Source: an uncultured Eggerthellaceae bacterium (lineage in GTDB: Bacteria; Actinomycetota; Coriobacteriia; Coriobacteriales; Eggerthellaceae). Taken from it: a stretch of DNA of 64,000 nt. The translations under genes and the position numbers were made by a program. The number at the start of each line of letters is the position of its first letter. The first letter of the stretch is position 1. Positions 52,136 to 61,342 of this stretch are shown here, piece by piece. The stretch spans positions 1-64,000 of the forward strand of contig CATKXW010000002.1 in the NCBI GenBank assembly GCA_949840905.1. The letters run 5' to 3'. Below the pieces are notes generated by a model that did no database searches, was not told the origin of the DNA, and was given only the letters and a program-made list of their open reading frames with translations.

Positions 52136-53083
52136 ATGGATCTGGACGCTTATTTCGCCGAGAACCCCATGGGGGGCTACGTCGAGACCGACGAGGATTT
52201 CCGTTCAGGATTCGTCACATTGGTAGGACGGCCCAACGCAGGGAAGTCGACGCTGCTCAATGCCGTCATGGGCAAGAAGATAGCCATCACCTCCGATACG
52301 GCCCAGACCACCCGCCACCGCTTCCGTGCGGTGCTCACCCGCGAGGGCTTCCAGATGATCATCGTGGACACACCAGGGCTGCATAAGCCCCACGACGCTC
52401 TGGGCGAGGAGCTCAACACCTCGGCCATCAAGTCCTTGGAGGACGTGGACGTGGTGGCCATGCTCATCGATGCTTCCCAGCCCATCGGGCGAGGGGATGA
52501 ATGGGTGGCCGATCAGGTGCGGTCTTGCCGCACCAAGAAGCTGTGCGTTCTTTCCAAGATCGACCTGGTCGATGAGGCATTCCTCGACGCTCAGCGCGAG
52601 GCAGCGAGAAAACTCGGGCCGTGGGATGCCATCTTGGAGCTCTCTGGTGTCACAGGCGCGGGCGTGGAAGGGTTCGTGGAGGAGGTAGCATCGCTGCTGC
52701 CGAAGGGGCCCGCATGGTTTCCCACCGACATGGAGACCGACCAGCCCTTGGAGGTGATGGTGGCTGAGTTCATCCGCGAGAAGATACTTCGCGGCTTCCA
52801 TGACGAGGTGCCGCATGCTATCGGCGTGGGCATCGAGCAGATGGAATACGTGCGCAAGAAGGACCTCACGCGCATCTATGCCGTCATCTACGTGGAGCGT
52901 GATAGCCAGAAGGGCATCATCATCGGACGCGGAGGCGACGCCATCAAGCGCATCGGCATCGAAGCCCGTTGCGACCTCGAACAGCTCCTGGGCACCCGCG
53001 TGTTCCTCGACCTGTCCGTGAAGGTGAAGAAGAACTGGCGCCGCGACGCCAACCAGATCAGAAGGTTCGGGTACGGAGAATAG
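52136..53083 (+). CDS. era: GTPase Era
   Basis: Era is an essential GTPase that binds 16S rRNA during 30S assembly. The 315-aa protein has G1 GRPNAGKST, G2/G3 (TTRHRF, DTPGLHKP), G4 (SKIDLVD) and a C-terminal KH domain (KGIIIGRGGDAIKRIG). ATG 52136 has GAGGAGG five bases upstream. It follows ybeY and dgkA as usual; three unrelated genes then separate it from recO, which normally lies immediately downstream. Confidence 0.96.
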   Translation: MDLDAYFAENPMGGYVETDEDFRSGFVTLVGRPNAGKSTLLNAVMGKKIAITSDTAQTTRHRFRAVLTREGFQMIIVDTPGLHKPHDALGEELNTSAIKSLEDVDVVAMLIDASQPIGRGDEWVADQVRSCRTKKLCVLSKIDLVDEAFLDAQREAARKLGPWDAILELSGVTGAGVEGFVEEVASLLPKGPAWFPTDMETDQPLEVMVAEFIREKILRGFHDEVPHAIGVGIEQMEYVRKKDLTRIYAVIYVERDSQKGIIIGRGGDAIKRIGIEARCDLEQLLGTRVFLDLSVKVKKNWRRDANQIRRFGYGE

Positions 53084-53138
53084 GAAGGGCACCCATCGAG
53101 CATCCCCATCGTTCGAGGGCGAGCCACAGGAGGAGGGA

Positions 53139-54065
53139 ATGGAGCAAAAAGACGAGAACGTATCGTTCGATTATAGAGATCAGAACGTCAGCAACGATCA
53201 TGCGGTGGATGCTGGGTGGGAGAATCCAGCGAAGTTCAGGATCAAGCTGAGCTCATCGGAGGCGGCCGTGCCTCCTCCCCCGGATAGCGATGACATGGTC
53301 ATCTTCGCTGACTCCTCCTTCGATGTTCCCCTGGTTGATGAGACCGCTCCTTACGTTGTCACCCCGCCTGTTGCGGAGGATCCTTCTCGACAGAGCCGTC
53401 GAGGGTGCCTGATCGCAGCGGTCATCGTCATGATCACCCTCGTCTTGTCGGTGGCCGTGATCGTGGGCGTTCTGGTGTTTGGGGCCATCTCTGAGGATCG
53501 CGACATGGAGATGCTCGCAGACGAGCTCGTCCGGGAAGGGGAAGAGGATCGTCTCATGATGTACGAGACCGCGACGGCCACGGGCCCCGTAGCCTATGCT
53601 CTTGATGCCATCGATGATCGTGGCCGGCCCTATACGCTGCTCGCTTGCCCGGTGAACGTGCCGAGCAATCCTCACCTCTACGACTTCCGCCCGGTCCTCG
53701 TCCCAGATGTTCGCGAGGGCGGCGATTATCGCTACGACGATATCGTCGACTCTGAGCGTTACCAGATCGAAGAGGACCTCGAAGACAACGCCCAGCTCTA
53801 TGCGTCCAAGCTCTTCGAACTCGACTACGAGTGGATGGATGAGGAGCGTACCGAGGTCGAGGACGTGACCGTCTGGGTCGGCTACAAGGTGCCGGCCCGC
53901 GAGTTCTCTACCGCCCCGGTGGTGCTCATGCTGACGAGCACGCCGCTCTATCTTACGGAAGGACCCGAAGAGTTCCGGTTCATCGAGTATCCGGAAGTGG
54001 TGACGATGACTGCGGATGAGTTCGAAGCTTTTGCAAAAGAACGACTATTGAACGAAAGGAACTGA
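53139..54065 (+). CDS. Single-span membrane protein, unknown
   Basis: Function unknown. The 308-aa protein has a polar, acidic N-terminus of about 88 residues with a PPPP run, one transmembrane helix (about 89-117), and a 190-residue C-terminal domain rich in acidic residues and aromatics (YDFRPVLVPDV, YEWMDEERTE). No signal peptide or known domain is recognisable. Its 3' end looks more AT-rich than the surroundings. The next gene, an SPFH protein, starts two bases after its stop, and such proteins are often scaffolded by membrane partners. Confidence 0.8.
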   Translation: MEQKDENVSFDYRDQNVSNDHAVDAGWENPAKFRIKLSSSEAAVPPPPDSDDMVIFADSSFDVPLVDETAPYVVTPPVAEDPSRQSRRGCLIAAVIVMITLVLSVAVIVGVLVFGAISEDRDMEMLADELVREGEEDRLMMYETATATGPVAYALDAIDDRGRPYTLLACPVNVPSNPHLYDFRPVLVPDVREGGDYRYDDIVDSERYQIEEDLEDNAQLYASKLFELDYEWMDEERTEVEDVTVWVGYKVPAREFSTAPVVLMLTSTPLYLTEGPEEFRFIEYPEVVTMTADEFEAFAKERLLNERN

Positions 54066-54067
54066 CC

Positions 54068-54994
54068 ATGTTGATCTGGCTTTCCGTCCCTTTGCTCATA
54101 ACCATCGTGTTCCTGTTCACCGGTATCTACATCGTGCCGCAACAGAACGTCTTCATCATCGAGCGCTTCGGCAAGTACCACAAGATGTCTGGTGCCGGTA
54201 TCCATTTAAAGATACCGGTGGTGGATCGCATCGCCACCAAGGTGTCCATGCGCGTGATGCAGCTCAACGAAACAGTGAACACCAAGACCAAGGACAACGT
54301 GTTCTGCAACATCAACGTGGCGGTGCAGTATAAGGTGGATCCCAACAATATCGCCGCCTCATTCTACGAGCTGAGCAACCCTGAGATGCAGATTCGTGCT
54401 TACGTAGAGGACAACATTCGCAACGCCCTGCCCGCCATCACCCTCGATGATGCGTTTGTGCAGAAGGACCAGATCGCCCGGGACGTGCAGAACACGCTGA
54501 AGAGCTCTATGGATAACTTCGGCTTCGTTATCATCAATACGCTGATCACTGATATCGACCCCGATGCCGCCGTCAAGAACGCCATGAATAGCATCAACGA
54601 ATCGCAGCGTCGCAAAGAGGCCGCTCGCGAGCTGGCCGAGGCGGACAAGATCACCGTGGTGGTGAAAGCCGAGGCCGAAGCGGAACAAGCGCGGCTCCAT
54701 GGCGAAGGCATCGCAAACCAGCGCAAGGCCATCATCGACGGTCTGAGCCAAAGCCTCCAAGAGCTGAAGAGCGCCGAGATGACCGAGACTGAGGTGATGT
54801 CGATCATCTTGACCGAACAATACCTTGACGTGCTGAGCAGTCTTTCCGGTAGTCCGAACACCAAGGTACTGATGCTGCCCTCGAACATCGACGGATCCGA
54901 CCAGATGCGCAACGCCATGATAAGCAGCCTGGAGAGCAGTGCGGCGGGCACTCTTGCCGGGAGTGGTCCGGGTGACATCGAGCTGAAGCTATAG
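54068..54994 (+). CDS. SPFH/band 7 domain protein (stomatin/slipin-like)
   Basis: A 308-aa membrane-anchored SPFH protein. One N-terminal helix (about 3-22) leads into the band 7 domain (VPQQNVFIIERFGKYHKMSG). A long C-terminal coiled coil (about 175-235, rich in alanine, glutamate and arginine) is typical of stomatin-type oligomers. These proteins form membrane microdomain scaffolds. The polar C-terminus ends with serine/glycine residues. It is tightly linked to the preceding membrane protein, and together they may form one assembly. Confidence 0.9.
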   Translation: MLIWLSVPLLITIVFLFTGIYIVPQQNVFIIERFGKYHKMSGAGIHLKIPVVDRIATKVSMRVMQLNETVNTKTKDNVFCNINVAVQYKVDPNNIAASFYELSNPEMQIRAYVEDNIRNALPAITLDDAFVQKDQIARDVQNTLKSSMDNFGFVIINTLITDIDPDAAVKNAMNSINESQRRKEAARELAEADKITVVVKAEAEAEQARLHGEGIANQRKAIIDGLSQSLQELKSAEMTETEVMSIILTEQYLDVLSSLSGSPNTKVLMLPSNIDGSDQMRNAMISSLESSAAGTLAGSGPGDIELKL

Positions 54995-55067
54995 TCGGCC
55001 TTCCGCTCAAGAGGCTTGCAAAGAAAAGCAACCGTTTCGCTACAGTGGGTAGCGACGATCGGCAGCG

Positions 55068-55076
55068 TGATACAAT
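55068..55076 (+). promoter_or_regulatory. Extended -10 promoter before the zinc-ribbon/PASTA gene
   Basis: TGATACAAT fits the extended -10 pattern, 74 bases before the start of the next gene. No -35 is obvious, and no terminator is seen after the SPFH gene. Confidence 0.5.
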
Positions 55077-55149
55077 GGCGACGTCTATCGAATGATACGT
55101 CTTTGCTCCTGACCATGAACGCACCTGAAACGAAGGACGAAACGCTCCC

Positions 55150-56748
55150 ATGAGATGCATCACCTGCTCGTTCGAGAATCCCGATCATGCCCGATTCTGC
55201 AACCAGTGCGGCACCGATCTGACCTCGCACGCTGCTGATGCTCACGATCGGTCGTTCTACGAGCGCATCCAGAGCCTCGACCCTCTCGCCCCCTGCGCCG
55301 AACCCTACGGTGCTGCTGCTGACCATCCTGTCCCTGGGTTCGCCGCGACGGGCCGTGCTCCCGAAGGGGCGCATACGGTGCCCTTCGCCGCTGCTGTTGG
55401 CACCCAGCCCCTTGGAGCTGCGCCATCCTTCGATGGCAACATCACCATGGCGTTCCCGCCGAGCAGCGCTGGGAGCGGTCCTCAGGCCCTCTATCCTGAC
55501 GGTACGCCCTACGACGGCCCGGTCGAGAAGCCACAGGCGTTCTGCGGAGAGCTGTCCCGAGCCGAAGCGCGACGCCTCAAGCGCGAGCAACGCGCGCTCG
55601 ACAAGGAGGCTCGCCGCCAGCAGCGCGAACAACGCAAAGAGCAGCAGCGGGTCGAGCGGGAGGAGATGAAGCTGCTCGCCGCTGCCGAGGGTGCGCGAAG
55701 TGCGCCTCAAGAGCCGCGCGAACGGACTTCTTTCGATGGCGCGAAGCCGCCTGCGGGGAAGCTCCCCTCCATGCCATCGCTCTCGGATCGCAGGCGCAAG
55801 CGCATCGTCATCTTGGTGGCCGTGCTGCTCTGCATCCTCGCCGCCGCAGCCGCCATCGCCACCTACTCGCTGCAGCTCTGGGGCGGTAAGGCGGTGCCAG
55901 AGGTGGTAGGGCTGTCCAGCGAGGCAGCCGCCCAGGTGCTCGGCGATGCTGGCTTCGCGGTGAAGACCGAGGAGGTGCGCTCCGATGAGGCACCCGGTAC
56001 GGTGCTGGGCTGCGTGCCATCCGTGGGCTATCGGGTGGAACCGGGCTCCACCGTCACGCTATCGGTGGCCACCTCTCGCACGGTGCCCGAGGTGGTGGGC
56101 AAGACCCAGGCCGAAGCCGAGGCGCTGATCGCTGAGGAGGGCCTGGAGAACGTCACCTTCGACTTCCAGCGCTCTGACGAGGCGGCCGACGTGGTGCTCT
56201 CCGTAGCGCCTGCGGCCGGTTCCAACGTGCTGTCGTCCACCGCTGTGACGGTGGTGGTGGCCCAGCCCTATACGGTGCCGGATGTGGTGGGCAAAGCCCA
56301 AGAGGAGGCCAAGGCCGTCGTGGAGCAGGCCGGGTTCGTCGCTGCCGTGACCCGCGTCAACGACGAGGAGGCTGAGGAGGGCACCGTGCTGTCAATCGAT
56401 CCGGCAGCGGGGGAGAAGCGCACCTCGGGCACTACCGTCACCCTCTCGGTGGCCCACCATCGCTCCGCCGAGGCTATCGAGCTGACGCGGAAGTTCCTCA
56501 CCGATTCGAAGGAGATGACCATCAAGGGGCAGGCTTGCGTGGTCGACGAGGTGAAGTCCATCACCTATGCCGGCGACAATGTCTGCGAGTTCTCCATCGT
56601 CATGCGCCCTTATGAGACTCACACCTGGATGTTCGGCTGGGGCACTGAGACGCGCTACGGCAACCCCGAAACCGTGACCGGTCGCATCCAGTGGAACGAT
56701 GAGGATGATGTGGTGTCGGTGGAGCCGTCCATGAAGCAAGGGGCTTGA
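55150..56748 (+). CDS. Zinc-ribbon, single-span protein with three PASTA repeats
   Basis: Function unknown. The 532-aa protein starts with a zinc ribbon (CITC and CNQC pairs), then a disordered segment and a basic/acidic coiled stretch (about 137-185). A transmembrane helix lies at about 219-240. Three PASTA repeats begin near residues 249, 312 and 376, each opening VPEVVG or VPDVVG. About 95 further residues follow. PASTA domains bind peptidoglycan or beta-lactams, but here no kinase or transpeptidase domain is attached, unlike PrkC/PknB or PBP2x. recO begins 19 bases after its stop. Confidence 0.85.
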   Translation: MRCITCSFENPDHARFCNQCGTDLTSHAADAHDRSFYERIQSLDPLAPCAEPYGAAADHPVPGFAATGRAPEGAHTVPFAAAVGTQPLGAAPSFDGNITMAFPPSSAGSGPQALYPDGTPYDGPVEKPQAFCGELSRAEARRLKREQRALDKEARRQQREQRKEQQRVEREEMKLLAAAEGARSAPQEPRERTSFDGAKPPAGKLPSMPSLSDRRRKRIVILVAVLLCILAAAAAIATYSLQLWGGKAVPEVVGLSSEAAAQVLGDAGFAVKTEEVRSDEAPGTVLGCVPSVGYRVEPGSTVTLSVATSRTVPEVVGKTQAEAEALIAEEGLENVTFDFQRSDEAADVVLSVAPAAGSNVLSSTAVTVVVAQPYTVPDVVGKAQEEAKAVVEQAGFVAAVTRVNDEEAEEGTVLSIDPAAGEKRTSGTTVTLSVAHHRSAEAIELTRKFLTDSKEMTIKGQACVVDEVKSITYAGDNVCEFSIVMRPYETHTWMFGWGTETRYGNPETVTGRIQWNDEDDVVSVEPSMKQGA

Positions 56749-56766
56749 AGGAGGACATCGGCGATC

Positions 56767-57549
56767 ATGGCGAGCCCCACCTATTCCTGTCGGGCCATCG
56801 TGCTGCGTAAGACGCGGCTGAAGGAGAGCGATCTCATCGTCACGCTGCTGTCCGACACTGGCGCGCAGCGGCGAGCCGTGGCGAAAGGAGCGCGTAAGCC
56901 CACCAGCCAGTTCGCCTCGCGCTTGGAGCTGTTCTGCGAGGTGGACCTTCTGTGCTCGGAGGGACGCGGCCTCGATATCGTGAAGGAAGCGCGCATCGTG
57001 CGCGCCCGCGAGAGCGTGCGCTGCTCTCTCGAGCACGGCATGGCAGCCGCTCCCATGGCCGAGCTGTTGGAGCGCACCACCCAGCCCTCCCTTGAGGAGC
57101 CCCGCCTGTTCCAGGCCTCCTCGGTAGCCTTTGCGGCCCTCGAGGAAGCTTCTCGGTCGGGCGCCCCTGCCATAGCTGCGGCCCATCTGTTGAAGACCCT
57201 CGCGTTCTCGGGCTTGAGACCTGCTTTGGAAGGGTGCGTGGTGTGCGGTGGCCCGGCGCAGGAGCAGGCGCGAGGGATGATGCGCTTCTCCTTTCACGAA
57301 GGAGGGCTGGTGTGCTCTCGTTGCGTCAGGCAGGCCGAGACCGTGCCCGTGAGCGCCGCCACCATCGGCTGGGCGCGGTTCTTCCTCTCGTCGCCTTTCG
57401 CTACCATCCTGCAAGAGAAGGCGCCTCTTGGGGGAACGTTCTCGGTGCTGCGCTTGGTCCAAGGGCTCGTGCGGGAGCATGTGGGGGCACGGCTGAGGTC
57501 ATTGGAGCTCCTCTTCTCTTGCGGTCTGTTCGGCGATGACGTAGAATAG
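56767..57549 (+). CDS. recO: DNA repair protein RecO
   Basis: RecO helps load RecA in the RecFOR recombinational repair pathway. The 260-aa protein has the N-terminal OB fold ([20 protein letters not shown]) and the C-terminal zinc-type knuckle (CVVCGG...CSRC) expected for RecO. ATG 56767 has AAGGAGG ten bases upstream. The stop codon coincides with the -10 box of the rpsO promoter. era is the usual neighbour but is separated here by three genes. Confidence 0.93.
   Translation: MASPTYSCRAIVLRKTRLKESDLIVTLLSDTGAQRRAVAKGARKPTSQFASRLELFCEVDLLCSEGRGLDIVKEARIVRARESVRCSLEHGMAAAPMAELLERTTQPSLEEPRLFQASSVAFAALEEASRSGAPAIAAAHLLKTLAFSGLRPALEGCVVCGGPAQEQARGMMRFSFHEGGLVCSRCVRQAETVPVSAATIGWARFFLSSPFATILQEKAPLGGTFSVLRLVQGLVREHVGARLRSLELLFSCGLFGDDVE
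57519..57547 (+). promoter_or_regulatory. Promoter of rpsO
   Basis: TTGCGG (57519-57524) and TAGAAT (57542-57547) with a 17-base spacer overlap the end of recO. The roughly 170-base rpsO leader that follows contains a small hairpin (GCCGC/GCGGC, 57567-57583); S15 can regulate its own mRNA in other bacteria, but no specific site is identified here. Confidence 0.65.
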
Positions 57550-57721
57550 ACGAGTTATGCCAACGGGCCGCTCACGAGGCGGCACCGGGGACATGGCGCG
57601 ATCGCCCCTTGGACAGCATGGACACGCCTCCTTGTTTTCCCAGAGCCGACCGCTTCGAAACGAGCAGGGCATGACGGGGCCGTACGGGCCTTGCATGCCG
57701 CAACGAAAGGAACTTCTCGAA

Positions 57722-58009
57722 ATGGCGAACAAGGACAGCATCAGCAAGGAGCGCACCGCCGAGCTCATCGCGGAATTCGGCAAGGACGCGAAGGATTCGG
57801 GCAGCGCTGAGGTGCAGGTTGCCATCCTCTCCGAGCGCATCCGCAACCTCACCGAGCATCTGAAGACCCACAAGAAGGACAACCACACCCGTCGCGGCCT
57901 GATGATGCTCATCGGTAAGCGCCGTGGCCTTCTGAAGTACATCAAGGAGCGCAACATCGACGAGTATCGCGAGCTGATCAAGAAGCTTGGCATTCGCGAC
58001 AACATCTAA
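57722..58009 (+). CDS. rpsO: 30S ribosomal protein S15
   Basis: S15 binds the central domain of 16S rRNA and nucleates platform assembly. The 95-aa protein carries the family sequence [11 protein letters not shown]-like ([11 protein letters not shown]), [17 protein letters not shown] and [13 protein letters not shown] 57722 has AAAGGA about 11 bases upstream; an upstream extension to 57557 is leader and not coding. A terminator follows, and pnp is the next gene, the standard order. Confidence 0.97.
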   Translation: MANKDSISKERTAELIAEFGKDAKDSGSAEVQVAILSERIRNLTEHLKTHKKDNHTRRGLMMLIGKRRGLLKYIKERNIDEYRELIKKLGIRDNI

Positions 58010-58036
58010 GTCGGCTGTCATCACCGGTGTTAGCTA

Positions 58037-58066
58037 CAAGGCCCGCGCCCGTCGCGGGCCTTGTGT
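58037..58066 (+). terminator. Terminator after rpsO
   Basis: A perfect 11-bp stem, CAAGGCCCGCG (58037-58047) and CGCGGGCCTTG (58053-58063), has a 5-base loop and a weak TGTT tail. It may be leaky, allowing read-through into pnp. Confidence 0.8.
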
Positions 58067-58186
58067 TAAATATGCCGAGGGCGCGACCCGTTCGGAAAGA
58101 GGAAAGGGGAGGGTCTGCGGCGAAAGAGCATCGCGGGCCGGCAATGGGGCCGGACGCGAAAAGAAGAGACGAGGAAAAGAACCATC

Positions 58187-60415
58187 ATGACGAAGATCGT
58201 CGAATCATTCGAGCTGTACGGTAAAGAGTATCGTCTGGAAACGGGCGAGCTGGCGAAGCAGGCCACGGGCGCGGTCCTGGTCACCTGCGGCGAGACGAGC
58301 GTGCTCGTGACCGCTGTGGTGTCATCCCAGGAGCGCGACTACGACTTCTTCCCGCTCACCGTCGACTTCATGGAGAAGATGTATGCCGTCGGTCGCATCC
58401 CGGGAGGATACCTCAAGCGAGAGGCGAAGCCGTCCGACAGGGGCACGCTGGTCGCCCGCATGGTCGACCGTCCCATCCGCCCCGGTTTCCCGGACGGATA
58501 CAAGAACGAGGTGCATATCGTGGCCACCACGCTGGTGATCGACGGGGAGAATCCGCCTGACACCATCTGCGTCGCTGGTGCCTCGGCAGCCCTGCTCGCG
58601 GGCGGTGCGCCCTTCGACGGTCCGGCGGCTTGCGTGCGCATCGCACGGAACGTCGAAACTGGCGAGTTCATCGTCAATCCGACCAATGAGGAGCAGGAGA
58701 GCTCGGATCTGGAGCTTACCATCGCAGGCACGGCCGATTACATCTCCATGGTGGAGGCTGGCGCCGACGAGATCAGCGAAGAGGACATGCTCGCCGCCAT
58801 GACCCTTGGGCAAGAGGCCATCGCCGCGTTCTGCGAGAAGCAGAAGGAGTTCCTCGCGAAGGTGAACCCCGTGCCGATGGATTACACGATTCACGAGGCC
58901 GACCCGGTCATCTTCGAGCGTGTGAACCCCTATTACGACCAGATGTCCGCCGCGCTGCGCGATGCCGACAAGCTCTCGCGCATGGACAAGGTCGAAACGC
59001 TGAAGGCGACCGTGAAGGAGGCGGAGTTCTCCGAAGAGGAGCGCGAGGCCTGGGGCTCTGATATCGCAGCTGAGCTGAAGAAGCTCGAGAAGCGCGCGAT
59101 GCGCGACATGATCCTGACCACCGGTGAGCGCGCCGATGGCCGCACGCCCGAGGAGATCCGCCCGCTCTACATCAAGCCGGGCTATCTGCCTCGCGTTCAC
59201 GGCTCGGGCCTGTTCCAGCGCGGCCAGACCCAGGCGCTGTCGGTATGCACCCTCGGGATGCTCAACGAGTGGCAGCGTCTCGACACCATCTGGCCCGAAG
59301 AGGGCAAGCGCTACATGCATCAGTACAACTTCCCGCCCTATTCGACCGGAGAGACCGGTCGCATGGGCGCACCGAAGCGTCGCGAGATCGGCCATGGCGC
59401 TCTGGCCGAGCGCGCCATCCTGCCTGTGCTCCCCGACGAGGACGAGTTCCCCTATGCGATCCGCGTGGTATCGGAGATCCTCGAATCGAACGGCTCCTCT
59501 TCGATGGCTTCCGCGTGCGGTTCCACCCTTGCGCTCATGGACGCTGGCGTGCCGATCAAGGCTCCGGTCTCAGGCGTTGCCATGGGACTCATCAAAGAGG
59601 GCGACGACGTGGTCATCCTCTCCGACATCCAGGGCATCGAGGACTTCCTCGGCGACATGGACTTCAAGGTGTGCGGCACCGCTGAGGGCATCACGGCCCT
59701 CCAGATGGACAACAAGGCCAAGGGCCTGTCCGTCGACATCCTGGCCCGTGCGCTGAAGCAAGCCCATGAGGGTCGCGCTCATATCCTGAGCGCCATGCTG
59801 GAGCAGATCCCTGCGCCGCGCGAAGAGCTGCGCGAGACCGCTCCGCGCATCGAGACCATCCATATCCCCGTGGACAAGATCCGCGAGGTCATCGGCACCG
59901 GTGGCAAGGTGGTGCGCGGCATCCAGGACGAGACGGGCGCTTCCATCGACATCCAGGAGGACGGCACCATCCATGTGGGCGCTGTCGATCGCGCTTCTGG
60001 CGATGCGGCCAAGCAGATGATCCTCGACATCGTGAAAGAGCCCGAGGTGGGCGAGGTGTACGAGGGCGAGGTCGTGGGCATCAAGGACTTCGGTGCCTTC
60101 GTGAAGCTGACCCCGAGCAAAGACGGTCTTCTGCACATCTCACGTGTGGCCAACGGCCGCGTGGCGAACGTGGAGGACGTGCTGAACCTGGGCGATGTGA
60201 TCAAGGTGTCGGTCATGGAGGTGGACCCCAAGACGGGCAAGATATCCCTCGATCGCCTCGACAAGCCGGATGCGCCCCAAGGATCGTCCGCTCCGCGCCC
60301 CCACAACGACCATCGTCGCAACGACAAGCGCGACGGCTCCCCGAAGCGCGACTTCGGCGGCGACAACCGTCCGGGCCGCAGCAATCGCACGCCTCGTCGC
60401 TCCCATAACTCCTAG
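58187..60415 (+). CDS. pnp: Polyribonucleotide nucleotidyltransferase
   Basis: PNPase degrades RNA 3' to 5' with phosphate and can add nucleotides. The 742-aa protein has two RNase PH-like domains (the second with ALMDAGVPIKAPVSG near residue 450), a KH domain (IPVDKIREVIGTGGKVVRG) and an S1 domain (GEVYEGEVVGIKDFGAFVK). A basic, arginine-rich tail of about 50 residues ends the protein. The upstream gap (58067-58186) shows an AT patch TTAAATATG but no certain promoter. Confidence 0.97.
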   Translation: MTKIVESFELYGKEYRLETGELAKQATGAVLVTCGETSVLVTAVVSSQERDYDFFPLTVDFMEKMYAVGRIPGGYLKREAKPSDRGTLVARMVDRPIRPGFPDGYKNEVHIVATTLVIDGENPPDTICVAGASAALLAGGAPFDGPAACVRIARNVETGEFIVNPTNEEQESSDLELTIAGTADYISMVEAGADEISEEDMLAAMTLGQEAIAAFCEKQKEFLAKVNPVPMDYTIHEADPVIFERVNPYYDQMSAALRDADKLSRMDKVETLKATVKEAEFSEEEREAWGSDIAAELKKLEKRAMRDMILTTGERADGRTPEEIRPLYIKPGYLPRVHGSGLFQRGQTQALSVCTLGMLNEWQRLDTIWPEEGKRYMHQYNFPPYSTGETGRMGAPKRREIGHGALAERAILPVLPDEDEFPYAIRVVSEILESNGSSSMASACGSTLALMDAGVPIKAPVSGVAMGLIKEGDDVVILSDIQGIEDFLGDMDFKVCGTAEGITALQMDNKAKGLSVDILARALKQAHEGRAHILSAMLEQIPAPREELRETAPRIETIHIPVDKIREVIGTGGKVVRGIQDETGASIDIQEDGTIHVGAVDRASGDAAKQMILDIVKEPEVGEVYEGEVVGIKDFGAFVKLTPSKDGLLHISRVANGRVANVEDVLNLGDVIKVSVMEVDPKTGKISLDRLDKPDAPQGSSAPRPHNDHRRNDKRDGSPKRDFGGDNRPGRSNRTPRRSHNS

Positions 60416-60436
60416 AGGCGGAAGGACGAGGGTGCC

Positions 60437-61213
60437 ATGGCTCCTATCAGAGTAGCGGTGGCCGGCTGTGCCGGCCGCATGGGCTGTGCGGTATGCGATG
60501 CCGTAAAGGCTGCCGAGGACATGGAGCTCGCGTGCGGGATCGACCCGCATGCGAGCGAGGAAGCGCTGGGCTCTCCGGTGTTCCGTACCATACAAGAGGC
60601 TCTCGACGGATGCGCGGTGGATGTGCTGGTCGACTTCACGCGGCCTGATGCGGTGGCGGACAACCTGGCCGTGGCGCTGCCCCGTGGCATCGACTGCGTG
60701 GTGGGCACCACCGGCATGACCCAACAGACCTTGGAAGAGCTCGCATCCCGAGCAGAGCAGGGCGCATGTCTGTTCTATGCACCCAACTTCACCACTGGGG
60801 CGGTGCTGATGATGCAGTTCGCGAAAGCTGCGGCTCCGTACTTCCCCGAGGCGGAAGTGATCGAGTTCCATCATTGCAACAAGCTCGATGCGCCTTCGGG
60901 CACTGCGCTGCGCACCGCCGCCCTCATCGCCGAGGGACGAGGGACCAAGAGCTCTTCTGCTCCCGGTCGAGAGACCGAAGCGCCGGGGGCGGAAGGGGCT
61001 CGTGGCGCGCTCGTCGACGGCGTGCCGGTCCATGCGGTGCGCTCCATGGGCTATGTGGCGAGCCAGGAGGTCGTCTTCGGCTCGATGGGCCAGACGCTCA
61101 CCATTCGTCACGATTCATGGGACCGCGCTTCCTATATGCCCGGCGTGCTGCTGGGCATCCGCAATGTCGGCGAGCGTGCGGGCCTGGTCGTGGGCTTGGA
61201 GAGCTTCCTCTAA
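60437..61213 (+). CDS. dapB: 4-hydroxy-tetrahydrodipicolinate reductase
   Basis: DapB reduces the product of DapA with NAD(P)H in lysine and meso-diaminopimelate biosynthesis. The 258-aa protein has the nucleotide-binding AVAGCAGRMGCAV, the TTGM loop and the catalytic EFHHCNKLDAPSGTAL motif. ATG 60437 has GGAAGGACGAGG upstream. In pathway order it follows DapA, although the gene precedes dapA here; both supply diaminopimelate for the cell wall. Confidence 0.95.
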   Translation: MAPIRVAVAGCAGRMGCAVCDAVKAAEDMELACGIDPHASEEALGSPVFRTIQEALDGCAVDVLVDFTRPDAVADNLAVALPRGIDCVVGTTGMTQQTLEELASRAEQGACLFYAPNFTTGAVLMMQFAKAAAPYFPEAEVIEFHHCNKLDAPSGTALRTAALIAEGRGTKSSSAPGRETEAPGAEGARGALVDGVPVHAVRSMGYVASQEVVFGSMGQTLTIRHDSWDRASYMPGVLLGIRNVGERAGLVVGLESFL

Positions 61214-61240
61214 GAGGCGGTGCGCTTGGCAGCTGGGAGG

Positions 61241-61269
61241 TTCATCCGCCCGATGCGATGTGGCATAAT
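61241..61269 (+). promoter_or_regulatory. Promoter of dapA
   Basis: TTCATC (61241-61246) and an extended -10 TGGCATAAT (61261-61269) have a 17-base spacer between hexamers. The predicted leader contains GGCGCAC/GTGCGCC (61280-61310), a 7-bp hairpin. No lysine riboswitch-like structure is apparent. Confidence 0.6.
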
Positions 61270-61342
61270 AGGGCGGATGGGCGCACGCTGGCTTCATGCG
61301 GTGGTGCGCCATGAGTTCGGCTCAGCGGTAAGGAGATGCCCC

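Noticed and set aside
61214-61342. Lysine riboswitch upstream of dapA
   Set aside because: The 129-base gap is too short and shows only a promoter and one small hairpin.
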